Made by a program: the position numbers and the translations under genes
Assembly (NCBI GenBank): GCA_018699955.1
Contig: JABISG010000059.1
Coordinates: forward strand, 1 to 64,000
Direction of reading: 5' to 3'
Source of the DNA: Planctomycetaceae bacterium
GTDB lineage: Bacteria > Planctomycetota > Planctomycetia > Planctomycetales > Planctomycetaceae
DNA length: 64,000 bases
Notes under the pieces: generated by a model
Database searches by the model: none
The model's input: the letters and a program-made list of their open reading frames with translations, nothing else
Told to the model about the DNA's origin: nothing
Part shown: piece by piece, positions 1 to 8,269 of the stretch
Layout of the letters: each line of letters starts with the position of its first letter
How positions within the stretch are numbered: position 1 is the stretch's first letter

Positions 1-59
1 ACGTCAGCACGACGCAACTTGGCAATGATCTGGTCCACCGTGTGTCGGTTCTGTTTCAT
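1..59 (-). CDS. IS3-family transposase OrfA, N-terminal fragment (partial)
   Basis: The reverse strand encodes MKQNRHTVDQIIAKLRRAD before running off the window. This matches the typical start of IS3-family OrfA proteins (helix-turn-helix proteins that bind the element ends; usual form M-K-x-x-R-H-x-x-E-Q-I-I-x-K-L-R-x-A-D). An AAAGGA ribosome-binding site lies about 9 bases upstream of the ATG. Only 19 codons are visible. OrfB, the DDE catalytic subunit normally made by frameshifting, would lie to the left. The family call is confident; subgroup and completeness cannot be judged. Confidence 0.75.
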   Translation of the reverse strand, partial: MKQNRHTVDQIIAKLRRAD

Positions 60-119
60 CTCAAAGAATCCTTTCCGGGTGTTCAGCCCGGTCAAGATTC
101 TCTCACTCGCTGTGGATCA
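1..119 (-). mobile_element. 5' end of an IS3-family insertion sequence, cut by the left window edge
   Basis: Read on the minus strand, an IS3-type OrfA begins 60 bases inside a plausible element tip. The tip reads TGATCCACAG inward from position 119, and TG...CA ends are usual for this family. The rest of the element lies outside the window, so neither the second inverted repeat nor a target duplication can be checked. The tip directly abuts a C-terminal coding fragment at 125-265, which suggests insertion into that gene. The exact boundary is inferred from the TG/CA rule only. Confidence 0.6.
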
Positions 120-124
120 ATTAA

Positions 125-265
125 AGGGGGGAAGGCCACAAGGCCCAGCGCATCATCGAACGACGCCATTATCGGCAACGGATCGAATTGCTTTACCAGG
201 AAGAGCAGCGGAAAGCCGCACACTTGGAAATGGGCCAAGACCCCTATCTCGATTCCGTTGGTTGA
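125..265 (+). pseudogene. orphan C-terminus of a disrupted gene
   Basis: The frame is open from just inside the IS tip (in-frame TAA at 122-124) to TGA at 263-265. It encodes about 46 residues that are strongly charged and helical, including the stretch AQRIIERRHYRQRIELLYQE, and ends in DPYLDSVG. No start codon or ribosome site precedes it. A perfect terminator-like hairpin follows 7 bases after the stop, as expected for a genuine gene end. I read it as the tail of a gene whose body was separated by the IS3-type insertion. The product is not recognised. Confidence 0.55.
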
Positions 266-272
266 CCCGCGC

Positions 273-299
273 CCCGCATCCGCTCACTGCGGATGCGGG
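273..299. terminator. terminator-like hairpin, 11-bp perfect stem
   Basis: CCCGCATCCGC (273-283), a 5-base loop TCACT, then GCGGATGCGGG (289-299). It lies between the orphan gene end at 265 and the convergent small heat-shock gene ending at 350. There is no T-run, so it may act as a bidirectional or rho-assisted terminator. Confidence 0.6.
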
Positions 300-349
300 A
301 CAAAGATTGGCGACGGAACATTGCCATCACCGTTTCAATCCGAGTCCAC

Positions 350-802
350 TCACTTCCCACTGCTTTGATACTTGACCTCGACACGGTGCGGCTGCGCCTC
401 GGGCTTTTTCGACAGCGCAATCGACAGCACGCCGTCTTCAAGCACCGCTTCGATCGAACCGGTATCAATCGTGTCGGCCAACGTGACGACCCGCTCAAAC
501 TCTCCGAAGCGACGTTCGTCGTGTCGGCATTCGCCTTCACGCTCGGGAGACTTGCGCTCGCCGCGAATCGTGAGTTGGCCGTTCTCAACCGTCAATTCAA
601 TTTCGTCCTGCTTCAATCCGGGGACATCCATTTCAAGCTGGATGCCGTGTTCATCTTCCCACAACGTCAGCGGAACCGGCCGCTGCGCAAACATACGGCG
701 AACGTTGCCGCCGCCGGCCAAGTCACGCCCGCATTTTTCCAGCACAGAGTCAAAAGGATCGGCCAACAAAGCCGCCAACCGATTATTGATCGTCATCGAC
801 AT
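350..802 (-). CDS. small heat-shock protein (Hsp20 / alpha-crystallin family)
   Basis: A 150-residue ATP-independent holdase that binds unfolding cytoplasmic proteins. The alpha-crystallin domain spans roughly residues 41-145, with the family pattern MDVPGLKQDEIELTVENGQL, then RGER, and the late GVLSIAL strand. The C-terminal V-E-V after HR is a variant of the I-x-I motif used for oligomer assembly. A longer reading to 847 is possible, but the ATG at 802 has GGAGG seven bases upstream and is preferred. The gene is divergent from csrA across a 500-base region holding two matching palindromes, which are candidate heat-shock operators. Confidence 0.93.
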   Translation of the reverse strand: MSMTINNRLAALLADPFDSVLEKCGRDLAGGGNVRRMFAQRPVPLTLWEDEHGIQLEMDVPGLKQDEIELTVENGQLTIRGERKSPEREGECRHDERRFGEFERVVTLADTIDTGSIEAVLEDGVLSIALSKKPEAQPHRVEVKYQSSGK

Positions 803-1300
803 CGTCGTTCCTCCACAGGTTAGATTCATCACGAATTCTCGACACACCGCAGCCAGTAAAACGCGATGTGATCCATCGGCAGAGGACCGGAAACTCCCCA
901 GCCCCCACCCCCCGACGAGACTCGCCGGAGCCGTTCTCTAGTAGAAACAAACGACGTGCCAAATCGATCATCTCCAGGACTTATTTCAGAACAACACCTC
1001 AACCTTCTTTTATCACACATGTTACGCCATGTGAGACATTTGCAATATCGAGAAACGACCTCGCCCCACTTGTGCCATATTGGCAGTATTTTGAATTTCC
1101 GACCCTTGCCTTGCCGGTGCCAATATGGCAGCCTTGGGCGGCGCAGATTCTTCAGAAACTGATGTGAGATGTGAAGTGAGTCACCGAACTCTGCCTCGTG
1201 TTCGCCTAGAATGAGTCATTCAGCAACTCGATCAAACTGCGATGAAGCGACTCGATGTCGCTGAATCCGGAAAAGATTCTCGACGGCGCAAGGAGGGCAG
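803..1300. other. divergent intergenic region between hsp20 and csrA
   Basis: No convincing gene is present in these 498 bases; open frames here are short and lack ribosome sites. Besides the paired palindromes at 1073-1130 there is an inverted repeat CACATG (1016-1021) and CATGTG (1028-1033). A TAGAAT hexamer at 1207-1212 resembles a -10 box for csrA, but no good -35 accompanies it. Confidence 0.6.
1073..1130. promoter_or_regulatory. paired palindromic operator candidates
   Basis: TGCCATATTGGCA (1073-1085) and TGCCAATATGGCA (1118-1130) are exact reverse complements of each other, with centres 45 bp apart. Each is also a 5-bp inverted repeat with a 3-base spacer. Two dyads at this spacing would lie on nearly the same face of the helix, which is typical of binding sites for a dimeric regulator. 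They are about 270-330 bp upstream of hsp20 and about 170 bp upstream of csrA. They do not match CIRCE or HAIR elements. The regulator is unknown. Confidence 0.55.
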
Positions 1301-1495
1301 ATGCTTTCACTTTCTCGACAGGTCGGACAGGAAATCGTGATCGACGGCAATATCCGGTTGACCATCACTTCCGTGGAAGGACAGCGCGTGCGACTTGGAA
1401 TCTCCGCCCCGTCTCACGTACCGATTCGGCGGCGCGAAGTGTTTATGACCCCGAGCAAACGCGGCATTACAGAAACAGTCGCGACTCATCGATGA
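1301..1495 (+). CDS. csrA: carbon storage regulator CsrA
   Basis: A 64-residue post-transcriptional regulator that binds GGA motifs in mRNA leaders. The core matches CsrA closely: MLSLSRQVGQEIVIDGNI at the N-terminus, then VRLGISAP, and an HVPIRRREVF segment holding the conserved R-R-E. Length is normal (about 60-70 residues). The start has an AGGAGG ribosome site about 4 bases upstream. It is divergent from the small heat-shock gene. The C-terminal tail (TPSKRGITETVATHR) is variable in this family. Confidence 0.93.
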   Translation: MLSLSRQVGQEIVIDGNIRLTITSVEGQRVRLGISAPSHVPIRRREVFMTPSKRGITETVATHR

Positions 1496-1661
1496 TGCGA
1501 CAATCTCCCTCGTCAAACAAACAAGGGTGATTGCGGGAGTTGCCCATTCTTCCAGCGGCAGCGATGATGTCGCAGTCGTCTCGGTGTGCGGTTCGAGTTT
1601 TCAATCGTTCAGACGCTGCCGCAACGGCGACAGTCTGGAATTCCCAAAACGAGAGTAACGA

Positions 1662-2465
1662 ATGAGTGACGATGTACATGACGATTCGGTGAGTCGTGTT
1701 GCTGAACGATCAAAGACGCGCGGTCGATTTTCACAAAAACTGATCTTCCTCGGTCTCCTCGCTGCTGTTGGCGGCGTGTTGTACTGGCAGCTTGGTGAAA
1801 CGCTGTCACTGAATTCACTGGCAGCCAAAGAGGGCGAGTTGCTCGAATCGGCCCAGGCCCATCCCGTCATTGTGCTCAGCGCAGCGTTCCTGATGTATGT
1901 TGTCATTACGGCGTTTGCGATACCGGCTGCGACCGTATTCACCCTGGGCATTGCACTGCTTTGCGACAAGACTTTCGAACCCGAATACGGCTCGTCAGTC
2001 GCGCTGCTGATCGCGATCGTGTTGGTCAATTTCGCTTCAACCACTGGGGCGACACTGTCATTTCTCATGAGCCGTTACCTGTTGCGTGACTTAATTCAAA
2101 ACAAATTTGGTAATCGGCTGCAGAAGTTCAACGAAGCACTGGAGCGTGAAGGCGCGTTTTATTTGTTTTCGCTGCGGTTGATTCCGGTCGTTCCGTTCTT
2201 CGTCATCAACCTCGTTATGGGACTGACACCGATTCGCGTACGCACCTTCTGGTGGGTCAGCCAGGTCGGCATGCTGGCAGGTACCTGCGTGTACGTTTTT
2301 GCCGGCACGCGAATTCCCAGCCTGAAAGAGATAGTCGATAAGGGAGCAGGTGGTGTTTTGGACTTCGAATTGTTCGCTGCCTTCGCATTGCTCGGCTTAT
2401 TTCCATTGGCCGCCAAGAAGATCATGTCCCGTTTTCGACCTCCGGCGCCCGAGCAAACCACCTAA
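1662..2465 (+). CDS. TVP38/TMEM64-family membrane protein (VTT domain)
   Basis: A 267-residue integral membrane protein of the DedA/VTT superfamily. It has an N-terminal TM near residues 27-45, TM segments at about 67-100 and 110-135, the conserved FYLFSLRLIPVVPFFVINL stretch (F-x-x-R-x-x-P-x-x-P), and a final TM near 240-258. The biochemical role of bacterial family members is poorly defined; lipid scrambling or small-molecule transport is proposed for relatives. It is followed 42 bases later by a MerA-like flavoprotein on the same strand, a pairing seen in other bacteria, so they probably form one transcription unit. Confidence 0.85.
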   Translation: MSDDVHDDSVSRVAERSKTRGRFSQKLIFLGLLAAVGGVLYWQLGETLSLNSLAAKEGELLESAQAHPVIVLSAAFLMYVVITAFAIPAATVFTLGIALLCDKTFEPEYGSSVALLIAIVLVNFASTTGATLSFLMSRYLLRDLIQNKFGNRLQKFNEALEREGAFYLFSLRLIPVVPFFVINLVMGLTPIRVRTFWWVSQVGMLAGTCVYVFAGTRIPSLKEIVDKGAGGVLDFELFAAFALLGLFPLAAKKIMSRFRPPAPEQTT

Positions 2466-2507
2466 CCGGCGATCTTCGTCGATTCACATATCTGGAGTTT
2501 GGTTAAA

Positions 2508-4049
2508 GTGACTGACACGATTGCCGATTCAGCTGACACCGTCGAAGTGCTTCCAGCCGACGAGTTCAACCGGACGCTCGTTTCACAGGTCCACCCTCCC
2601 GATTGGACGAACCCGACGCCCAATGGACGGTACAATCTGGTGGTGATTGGCGCAGGGACAGCCGGACTGGTTACTGCGGCCGGCGCAGCCGGAATGGGAG
2701 CGAAGGTCGCGCTCATCGAGAAACACCTGATGGGGGGCGACTGCCTGAACGTCGGCTGCGTTCCTTCCAAGGCTCTCATTCGTGCGGCTCGCGCCGTGAC
2801 CGCTGTTCGCAATGCCGGACAATTCGGCATCGAAGTCCCCGATGGGGTGAAAGTCAATTTCGCCAATGTCATGGAGCGGATGCGGCGTTTGCGGGCAGGA
2901 ATCAGCCATCACGACTCGGCAGCGCGATTTCGTGATCTCGGAATCGACGTGTTTGTTGGCGGCGGCCGTTTTTCGGGACCCGATACGATCGACGTCGGCG
3001 GTCAAACCCTGCAGTTCAAACGGGCCGTCATCGCGACCGGCGCTCGCGCATCGGCGCCGCCAATTCCCGGGATCGATCAGGTCGATTATCTCACCAACGA
3101 AACCGTTTTTTCGCTGACCGAATTGCCGGCAAAGCTCGGCGTCATTGGTGCCGGGCCAATCGGTTGTGAATTAGCACAGTCGTTCGCCCGTTTCGGTTCG
3201 GAAGTGTTTCTCATCGAGGCAACACACGGCATTCTGCCGCGCGAGGACACCGACGCTGCCGAGATTGTGAAAGCGGCGCTGTTGCGCGACGGTGTTAAGT
3301 TGCTGTGCTGCGGCAGGAAAACAGAAGTAAGCCGAGCGGACAATGGCATTCGGCTGAAGTTGGAATCACACGATGAGAACTACGATGTCGTGGTCGATCA
3401 ACTGCTGGTCGCAGCCGGGCGTTCACCGAACGTGGAAGGGTTAGGCCTGGAAAGTGTGGGAGTCGAATACGATACGCGGACCGGGGTGACGGTCGATGAT
3501 CGGTTGCGAACTACGAACCGGCGCATCTTTGCGGCGGGCGACATTTGCTCGAAGTACCAGTTCACGCACACGGCAGATTTTCAGGCGAGAATCGTAATTC
3601 AAAATGCATTGTTTATGGGCCGCGCCAAATCGAGCGCACTAACGATTCCGTGGTGCACGTATACCGAACCGGAAATTGCGCACGTCGGTCTTTACGAAGC
3701 AGAAGCCCGAGAACAAGGATTGTCGATCACAACATTCGTGCAGCCTATGGCCGAAGTGGATCGTGCCATTCTGGATGGCGAAACCGATGGCTTCGTCAAG
3801 GTTCACGTGAAGGAGGGAACCGATCAAATTGTCGGCGCGACAATTGTGGCCGCACACGCGGGCGACATGATCTCCGAAATCACGCTGGCGATGGTTGGCA
3901 AACTCGGACTGAAACGGATCGGCAGCGCGATCCACCCGTATCCCACACAGGCCGAAGCGGTCCGCAAGCTGGGCGACCTCTACAACCGCACGCGACTGAC
4001 GCCGTTCGTCAAATCGTTGTTCAAGAAATGGCTGTCGCGGACGAGATGA
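2508..4049 (+). CDS. MerA-like FAD-dependent pyridine nucleotide-disulfide oxidoreductase
   Basis: A class I flavoprotein disulfide reductase of about 513 residues. The FAD-binding motif VVIGAGTAG lies at about residues 46-54. The redox disulfide is GGDCLNVGCVPSK (Cys79 and Cys84), a second Rossmann fold starts at LGVIGAGPIG, and the dimerisation domain ends with the HPYPTQAE active-site His-Glu. The N-terminal HMA domain and the C-terminal vicinal Cys pair of true mercuric reductase are absent, so mercury reduction is not supported. The start is set at GTG 2508, with GGAG ten bases upstream; an upstream TTG at 2499 has that site too close. Probably co-transcribed with the TVP38-type gene. 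The electron acceptor is unknown. Confidence 0.85.
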   Translation: MTDTIADSADTVEVLPADEFNRTLVSQVHPPDWTNPTPNGRYNLVVIGAGTAGLVTAAGAAGMGAKVALIEKHLMGGDCLNVGCVPSKALIRAARAVTAVRNAGQFGIEVPDGVKVNFANVMERMRRLRAGISHHDSAARFRDLGIDVFVGGGRFSGPDTIDVGGQTLQFKRAVIATGARASAPPIPGIDQVDYLTNETVFSLTELPAKLGVIGAGPIGCELAQSFARFGSEVFLIEATHGILPREDTDAAEIVKAALLRDGVKLLCCGRKTEVSRADNGIRLKLESHDENYDVVVDQLLVAAGRSPNVEGLGLESVGVEYDTRTGVTVDDRLRTTNRRIFAAGDICSKYQFTHTADFQARIVIQNALFMGRAKSSALTIPWCTYTEPEIAHVGLYEAEAREQGLSITTFVQPMAEVDRAILDGETDGFVKVHVKEGTDQIVGATIVAAHAGDMISEITLAMVGKLGLKRIGSAIHPYPTQAEAVRKLGDLYNRTRLTPFVKSLFKKWLSRTR

Positions 4050-4069
4050 CAATCTAAAGCCCACCGCCA

Positions 4070-4085
4070 ACGGGCTGCGGCCCGT
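4070..4085. terminator. hairpin between convergent genes
   Basis: ACGGGC, loop TGCG, GCCCGT, flanked by CCCAC and GTGGG. It sits between the flavoprotein stop (4049) and the convergent protease stop (4090), so it may serve both. Confidence 0.5.
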
Positions 4086-4089
4086 GGGA

Positions 4090-7000
4090 TCAAAACGGTT
4101 CGTATTCTTTGGGAAACTGAATCATCAACCGGCGTTTTTCCTGTTCCCAGCAATGCGTCCAGCCGAGCTTCTCGAACACGTCGCGTCGCTTCTTGATATA
4201 CCAGTAATTTGGTTCTGAGCTGGGGATGTACTTGTTGAGCAACTGCAGCGCGTTGCCGTACCGTGCTTGCCGCCGCTCGCGACGAATGTGCAGCAGCACA
4301 TACTCTCGGGCCGTTGTATCGACCCAGCGGGCCAATTCAGCAAAGTTCTCCGCAAATGCTTTATCGTGTGCCTGCTGATCTTCGACGGGATGTCTGGCGA
4401 CGACATCGGGCAGTTCCATGTAACCCAGGGCGCGGCCCTTGCGGTACAGTGTGTCGATCAGGATCGCTTTGTGATCGTTCATCGTCTTCCGCAACTGTAC
4501 GGCTTTTGTGTCGCCCGGATTCACATTCGTGCCGAAGTGGGCCGCCAATTCTTTCGGGTGAAGTCGTGCGATGACAGCGTCGGCCGCTGTGACCACCTTC
4601 GGAAGGTGCTGCTTGCGGTTCTTGATTTGATCGAGACGATGCAACTGCGCGACCAGCGTCGGTAAATGTTCGGAGTGTTCCTTCAGAATCTGCTCCGCCA
4701 ATCGATTAAACTGTGAATCGTCGGCAGCGGTGATGAGGCTCTTAAGTTTGGCGATGCGAAACGCAGTTTCATCGGCGGGCAACTTGGGCGACTCCGCGCC
4801 GCGCGGCTTGGTGCCTTCGCGATTGGGGATCACGTACTGCACGGGAAATCCGCCGGGCCGTTGACCGCTTTGACGACGACCGTCGCGGGCCGTCCCGTAG
4901 GTCACGGTTCCCAACAGAATGTCTCCGCCTGCCGCGCCGGCGGGTAATGAAACAGAGGCAGGAACGCCAACCCACAGCGAAACCCGTTCGCCGCGTTCGA
5001 GTAACGACGACGGAAATCTTCCACCGCGACTCACCGCTGCGGCGCGGGAACCGTAAACACCCAACGAGACTGGACTCGACAGCGGCCGATCGAGTGTCAG
5101 CAATGCCTTCTTCATCGTTTCGAGCTTCGCCACGTTATCGTGACGCAATTGCAACTTCAATACATGTTTACCCTGCCGGAGCTTGACCGAACCGGGAAAG
5201 ATGTCATCGGTTGTTATACGGTGTTTTCCAGCGTCGAAGATCGACCAGAGTTGTGTGCCGAACGACGAATCGTACAGCAGGTCATCGTTCAGCGGAAAAC
5301 TCGGAGTCACCGTGCCGGACTTGGCTTGCGAAAAATTGTAGGTCAATTCCAACACGTAAAGATGTCGTCCGTTGGGTAACACGTCGCGACTGGGGGCGAG
5401 CGGTTTTATGTCCGCCGACGTTGGGCTCAGCGTGGTGCGATGGGTGGTCAGTTTCGCCGTGGGTGCGATCCGCTGGCGATACAATGGGGCAGCAACGTTG
5501 ACGCTAACGGTCGGCTCTGCAGCGCTCAGCGTCAGCGAGTTGTCGTCCGGAAGGATGCCGTGAAATGTCAATTCGTATTCCAACTCCGATGTTCCCAGAC
5601 TCGACCAGTATTGGGCCATACAGACTTCCAACGTTCGTCCTGCAAGCACCGGGAGAACGTGTACGTTGTCTTCGCCGCCCTTCAATGAAACGTACCGCCG
5701 ATTCTCGGTCGCTCGGTACGAGCGGCCCGAAACGATTTGCACTGTATGCACCACGTACGTCCGTTGTTCGCCGGCATCTGTCCGCGAGCGCAATTTCAAT
5801 GTGGCCCATGTTGCGTCGGCGGGGACCGCAACAAAGTGGCGTTCAACCTGCCCTGGCTGAAACGTGGTCTGACCTGAGAAACGCGATCCGTCGTCGCTCT
5901 CAGATTCATCCGGAATCGTTACGGTGATCGGAAATCGAAACAGCGGACCACGGTCCGGTGCGTCGGAATCGTAACCGCAAACCTCGGCGAAGTGCGCGCC
6001 GGGCGATAGGTCGCTTGGATCAACATGTGCGGAGAATGTCCCTCCGCCCTGCGTCAGCAGTAGAAACTGGCCGGTGGTCACCCATTCGGCAGTCGATTGG
6101 ATTGCAAGCCGCAGCTGAAAGCCGACCTTGTTCTTGTTGTCTGCTCCTTTCGGAAAGACGGGGCGAACGCGAAGGCTCGTCTCGGTGGGCCGATCAACTT
6201 CGTGTGGCTCGCGAAGATAAACTCCTCTGGCGCCGCTGCGATTCGCAAGTCGGGCTTCGATTGGCAGCTGTTCGCCGACGGCAGCGGCATGGGCGGTCAA
6301 ATGATCAAATGCGCGATCAATCTGCACCAAACCCGGCCCCTGTGCGAAGACGTCGGCAGCGTCGATCCGACGGGCCGTGTTCTTCAGAGCGCGACGGACA
6401 CTGTAGGGCGAATAGGGCGTGCTGTTCGCCTTCATCCCTGAGAGCAACAGTGCCACCGAGCCACAAGCGTTCGGCGATGCCATCGACGTGCCGTTCATCC
6501 GCATACTGCCTTGCAAGGTCCATCCTGGAACCGGCGCGATCGCACCGCCGGGGGCGAAGATATCGACGCCCAAGTCGCCGTCGAACGTCGGGCCGCGCGA
6601 CGTCCAGGTATAGGGCATGCCGGGTAGCTGCTTGCGGAGCGTGTATTCGGCGGCCATCATCTCGGGCGAAACGAACGCACCAACGCCGATGATGGCCGAC
6701 GTCGTTCCGCCGGGGGCACCGACCGTCGATAACGCAGGCCCCGCATTCCCCGCACTGGCAACGAAAATCACGCCATGCTTATCGACCAATTCGGAAAACA
6801 ATTCCACCAATCGCCCACGATTGGGTGTCGTTGTCGGTTCGCCGTAACTCATATTGATCAGGTCGCAATGATTCTCAATGACCGCTCGCAAACCTCGGAC
6901 CAGTCCGGCGCCGGTCTCCATTCCACCCAGTCGCGAATCGCCGATCTTGACCGACACAATTTGCGCACCGGGAGCGATGCCGTTTTGTTCGGGGTGGTCG

Positions 7001-7944
7001 GGAAAGTGACCGGCGGTGATGCCGGCGACGTGTGTGCCGTGCGCGCCGGATTCGCAGATGATGGAAAGCCGCTTGCCCTCGTCAAATATGTTGACGGCAA
7101 AGTTCAGCAGCGATTCGCTATCGAAGGTCGCAAACTGGCGTTCGGCGCGGAAGTTCGTCAACAGCTTTTCTTCCGCCAGATCCCCGTCTTCATCGGTATC
7201 GACCACCGCCCGCCAGGCACTGCCGTCGTAGAACACCAGGCAATCGTAAATGGGACCGGGATCGTCGTATTGTTGGGCAACGACTTTCAATTGCTTCACC
7301 CGAGTTTCCAGATCGGCCCGACTCTTTTTGTCTTCAACCGTTGGCTTGGGGTGTTTGCTGCCCCAATCGACCAATTGACTGCGAAGTGCCTCCTCGGTTT
7401 TGCGGTGTGCCTCACCCCAGCGCTTGCGCCGTTCACGTTTCATTCGCGAAACCAACGGGGCGGGAAACAGACTGTAAGCCGACTTCAGCCCGAGATGAAA
7501 TTGTCCGTCGGGATTCGCCCAGGCAGGTGAAAGTTTCAACGTGCGACCGGTTAGTCCCTGTAGTTGATGGTTGGTCGCTTCACGCACCGTTGAAGTTTTG
7601 ACATCGCCGCTGCCGGTGCCGTCGATCACATCGATGATTTTCGGTTTGCCGTCGCTGGTCGTTTGAAGTCCAGCGGCACCAGGATCGACGCCGGTGTCGA
7701 AGATAGCGATCACGACTCCGCGGCCATCGAATTCCGGGTGCTTTTCCAGAAATCGCAGTGCGCCGACTTCCTGTTTTGGCATGATGCCGACTTGAGGAAA
7801 CGGCGCCACATCGGCAGTCATCGCCGGCGATATCAGCGTAGCTGCCAGTAGTAGAACCAATGCCGACACTCGGGGAAAACGAATCCGGGACATCGGGCGC
7901 GGGCGGGTGGTCGGTGTCATTTGAAACGAGTTATCGTCTGGCAT
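4090..7944 (-). CDS. tripeptidyl-peptidase II homologue (subtilisin family S8)
   Basis: A 1284-residue giant serine protease. The catalytic triad is visible as Asp83 (IAIFDTGVD), His302 (SGAHGTHVAG) and Ser487 (NGTSMASP), with the oxyanion Asn400 (ASAGN). The Asp-His gap of 219 and His-Ser gap of 185 residues match eukaryotic TPPII almost exactly, including its long insertion between Asp and His. About 790 residues of beta-rich and helical C-terminus follow, the part that builds the TPPII spindle. A signal-like hydrophobic stretch (VSALVLLLAATLISPAMTA) near residues 27-44 suggests export. No clear ribosome site distinguishes the starts at 7944, 7920 and 7893. Monocistronic, convergent with the flavoprotein gene. 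Confidence 0.92.
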   Translation of the reverse strand: MPDDNSFQMTPTTRPRPMSRIRFPRVSALVLLLAATLISPAMTADVAPFPQVGIMPKQEVGALRFLEKHPEFDGRGVVIAIFDTGVDPGAAGLQTTSDGKPKIIDVIDGTGSGDVKTSTVREATNHQLQGLTGRTLKLSPAWANPDGQFHLGLKSAYSLFPAPLVSRMKRERRKRWGEAHRKTEEALRSQLVDWGSKHPKPTVEDKKSRADLETRVKQLKVVAQQYDDPGPIYDCLVFYDGSAWRAVVDTDEDGDLAEEKLLTNFRAERQFATFDSESLLNFAVNIFDEGKRLSIICESGAHGTHVAGITAGHFPDHPEQNGIAPGAQIVSVKIGDSRLGGMETGAGLVRGLRAVIENHCDLINMSYGEPTTTPNRGRLVELFSELVDKHGVIFVASAGNAGPALSTVGAPGGTTSAIIGVGAFVSPEMMAAEYTLRKQLPGMPYTWTSRGPTFDGDLGVDIFAPGGAIAPVPGWTLQGSMRMNGTSMASPNACGSVALLLSGMKANSTPYSPYSVRRALKNTARRIDAADVFAQGPGLVQIDRAFDHLTAHAAAVGEQLPIEARLANRSGARGVYLREPHEVDRPTETSLRVRPVFPKGADNKNKVGFQLRLAIQSTAEWVTTGQFLLLTQGGGTFSAHVDPSDLSPGAHFAEVCGYDSDAPDRGPLFRFPITVTIPDESESDDGSRFSGQTTFQPGQVERHFVAVPADATWATLKLRSRTDAGEQRTYVVHTVQIVSGRSYRATENRRYVSLKGGEDNVHVLPVLAGRTLEVCMAQYWSSLGTSELEYELTFHGILPDDNSLTLSAAEPTVSVNVAAPLYRQRIAPTAKLTTHRTTLSPTSADIKPLAPSRDVLPNGRHLYVLELTYNFSQAKSGTVTPSFPLNDDLLYDSSFGTQLWSIFDAGKHRITTDDIFPGSVKLRQGKHVLKLQLRHDNVAKLETMKKALLTLDRPLSSPVSLGVYGSRAAAVSRGGRFPSSLLERGERVSLWVGVPASVSLPAGAAGGDILLGTVTYGTARDGRRQSGQRPGGFPVQYVIPNREGTKPRGAESPKLPADETAFRIAKLKSLITAADDSQFNRLAEQILKEHSEHLPTLVAQLHRLDQIKNRKQHLPKVVTAADAVIARLHPKELAAHFGTNVNPGDTKAVQLRKTMNDHKAILIDTLYRKGRALGYMELPDVVARHPVEDQQAHDKAFAENFAELARWVDTTAREYVLLHIRRERRQARYGNALQLLNKYIPSSEPNYWYIKKRRDVFEKLGWTHCWEQEKRRLMIQFPKEYEPF

Positions 7945-8056
7945 TGGCGTTCACACGAGAGAGTGATTGCGATGGGTTACAGAGGGAATCGGGGCAAGTG
8001 TTCATTCTACGGCCAGCGAGAAACGACTTGCAACGACCGCTTGAGTGAAGCAAAAC

Positions 8057-8126
8057 CAGCCCGCAGCGCAAGCAAGGGTTTGAACCGCAGTTGTGGCCGA
8101 AAAACCCTTGCTTGCGCTGCGGGCTG
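8057..8126. repeat. 25-bp perfect inverted repeat (REP-like planctomycete palindrome)
   Basis: Arms 8057-8081 and 8102-8126 are exact reverse complements (core GCAGCGCAAGCAAGGG), with a 20-base loop. It lies between divergent genes in the 325-base gap 7945-8269, so it is not a simple terminator. Translations of it give spurious short peptides containing SASKG or its relatives. I recognise this core as a repeat recurring in planctomycete genomes. Nothing else is evident in the gap. Confidence 0.7.
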
Positions 8127-8269
8127 ATACTCTCGCGATCACAGAAGTTGAATCCGCTTGGACGCCTACCGGTAGAGATGCGTTTTCGGCGTGAAAACGG
8201 TACGATGCTGTCGCAGAAACGTCTTGGGATCGCTTGTTCATTCACTCCTCGTCTGAGATTGAAGACTCA

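Noticed and set aside
1073-1130. Sigma-54 promoter for hsp20
   Set aside because: TGGCAC-like halves occur, but no TTGCA follows at the required spacing on either strand.
848-1167. Short plus- and minus-strand frames upstream of hsp20
   Set aside because: No recognisable sequence, poor start contexts, and they cover the operator candidates.
2508-4049. Mercuric reductase
   Set aside because: No N-terminal HMA domain, no C-terminal vicinal cysteines and no other mer genes nearby.
8002-8245. Several short frames around 8.0-8.2 kb
   Set aside because: They translate the 25-bp palindrome and its flanks and have no ribosome sites.
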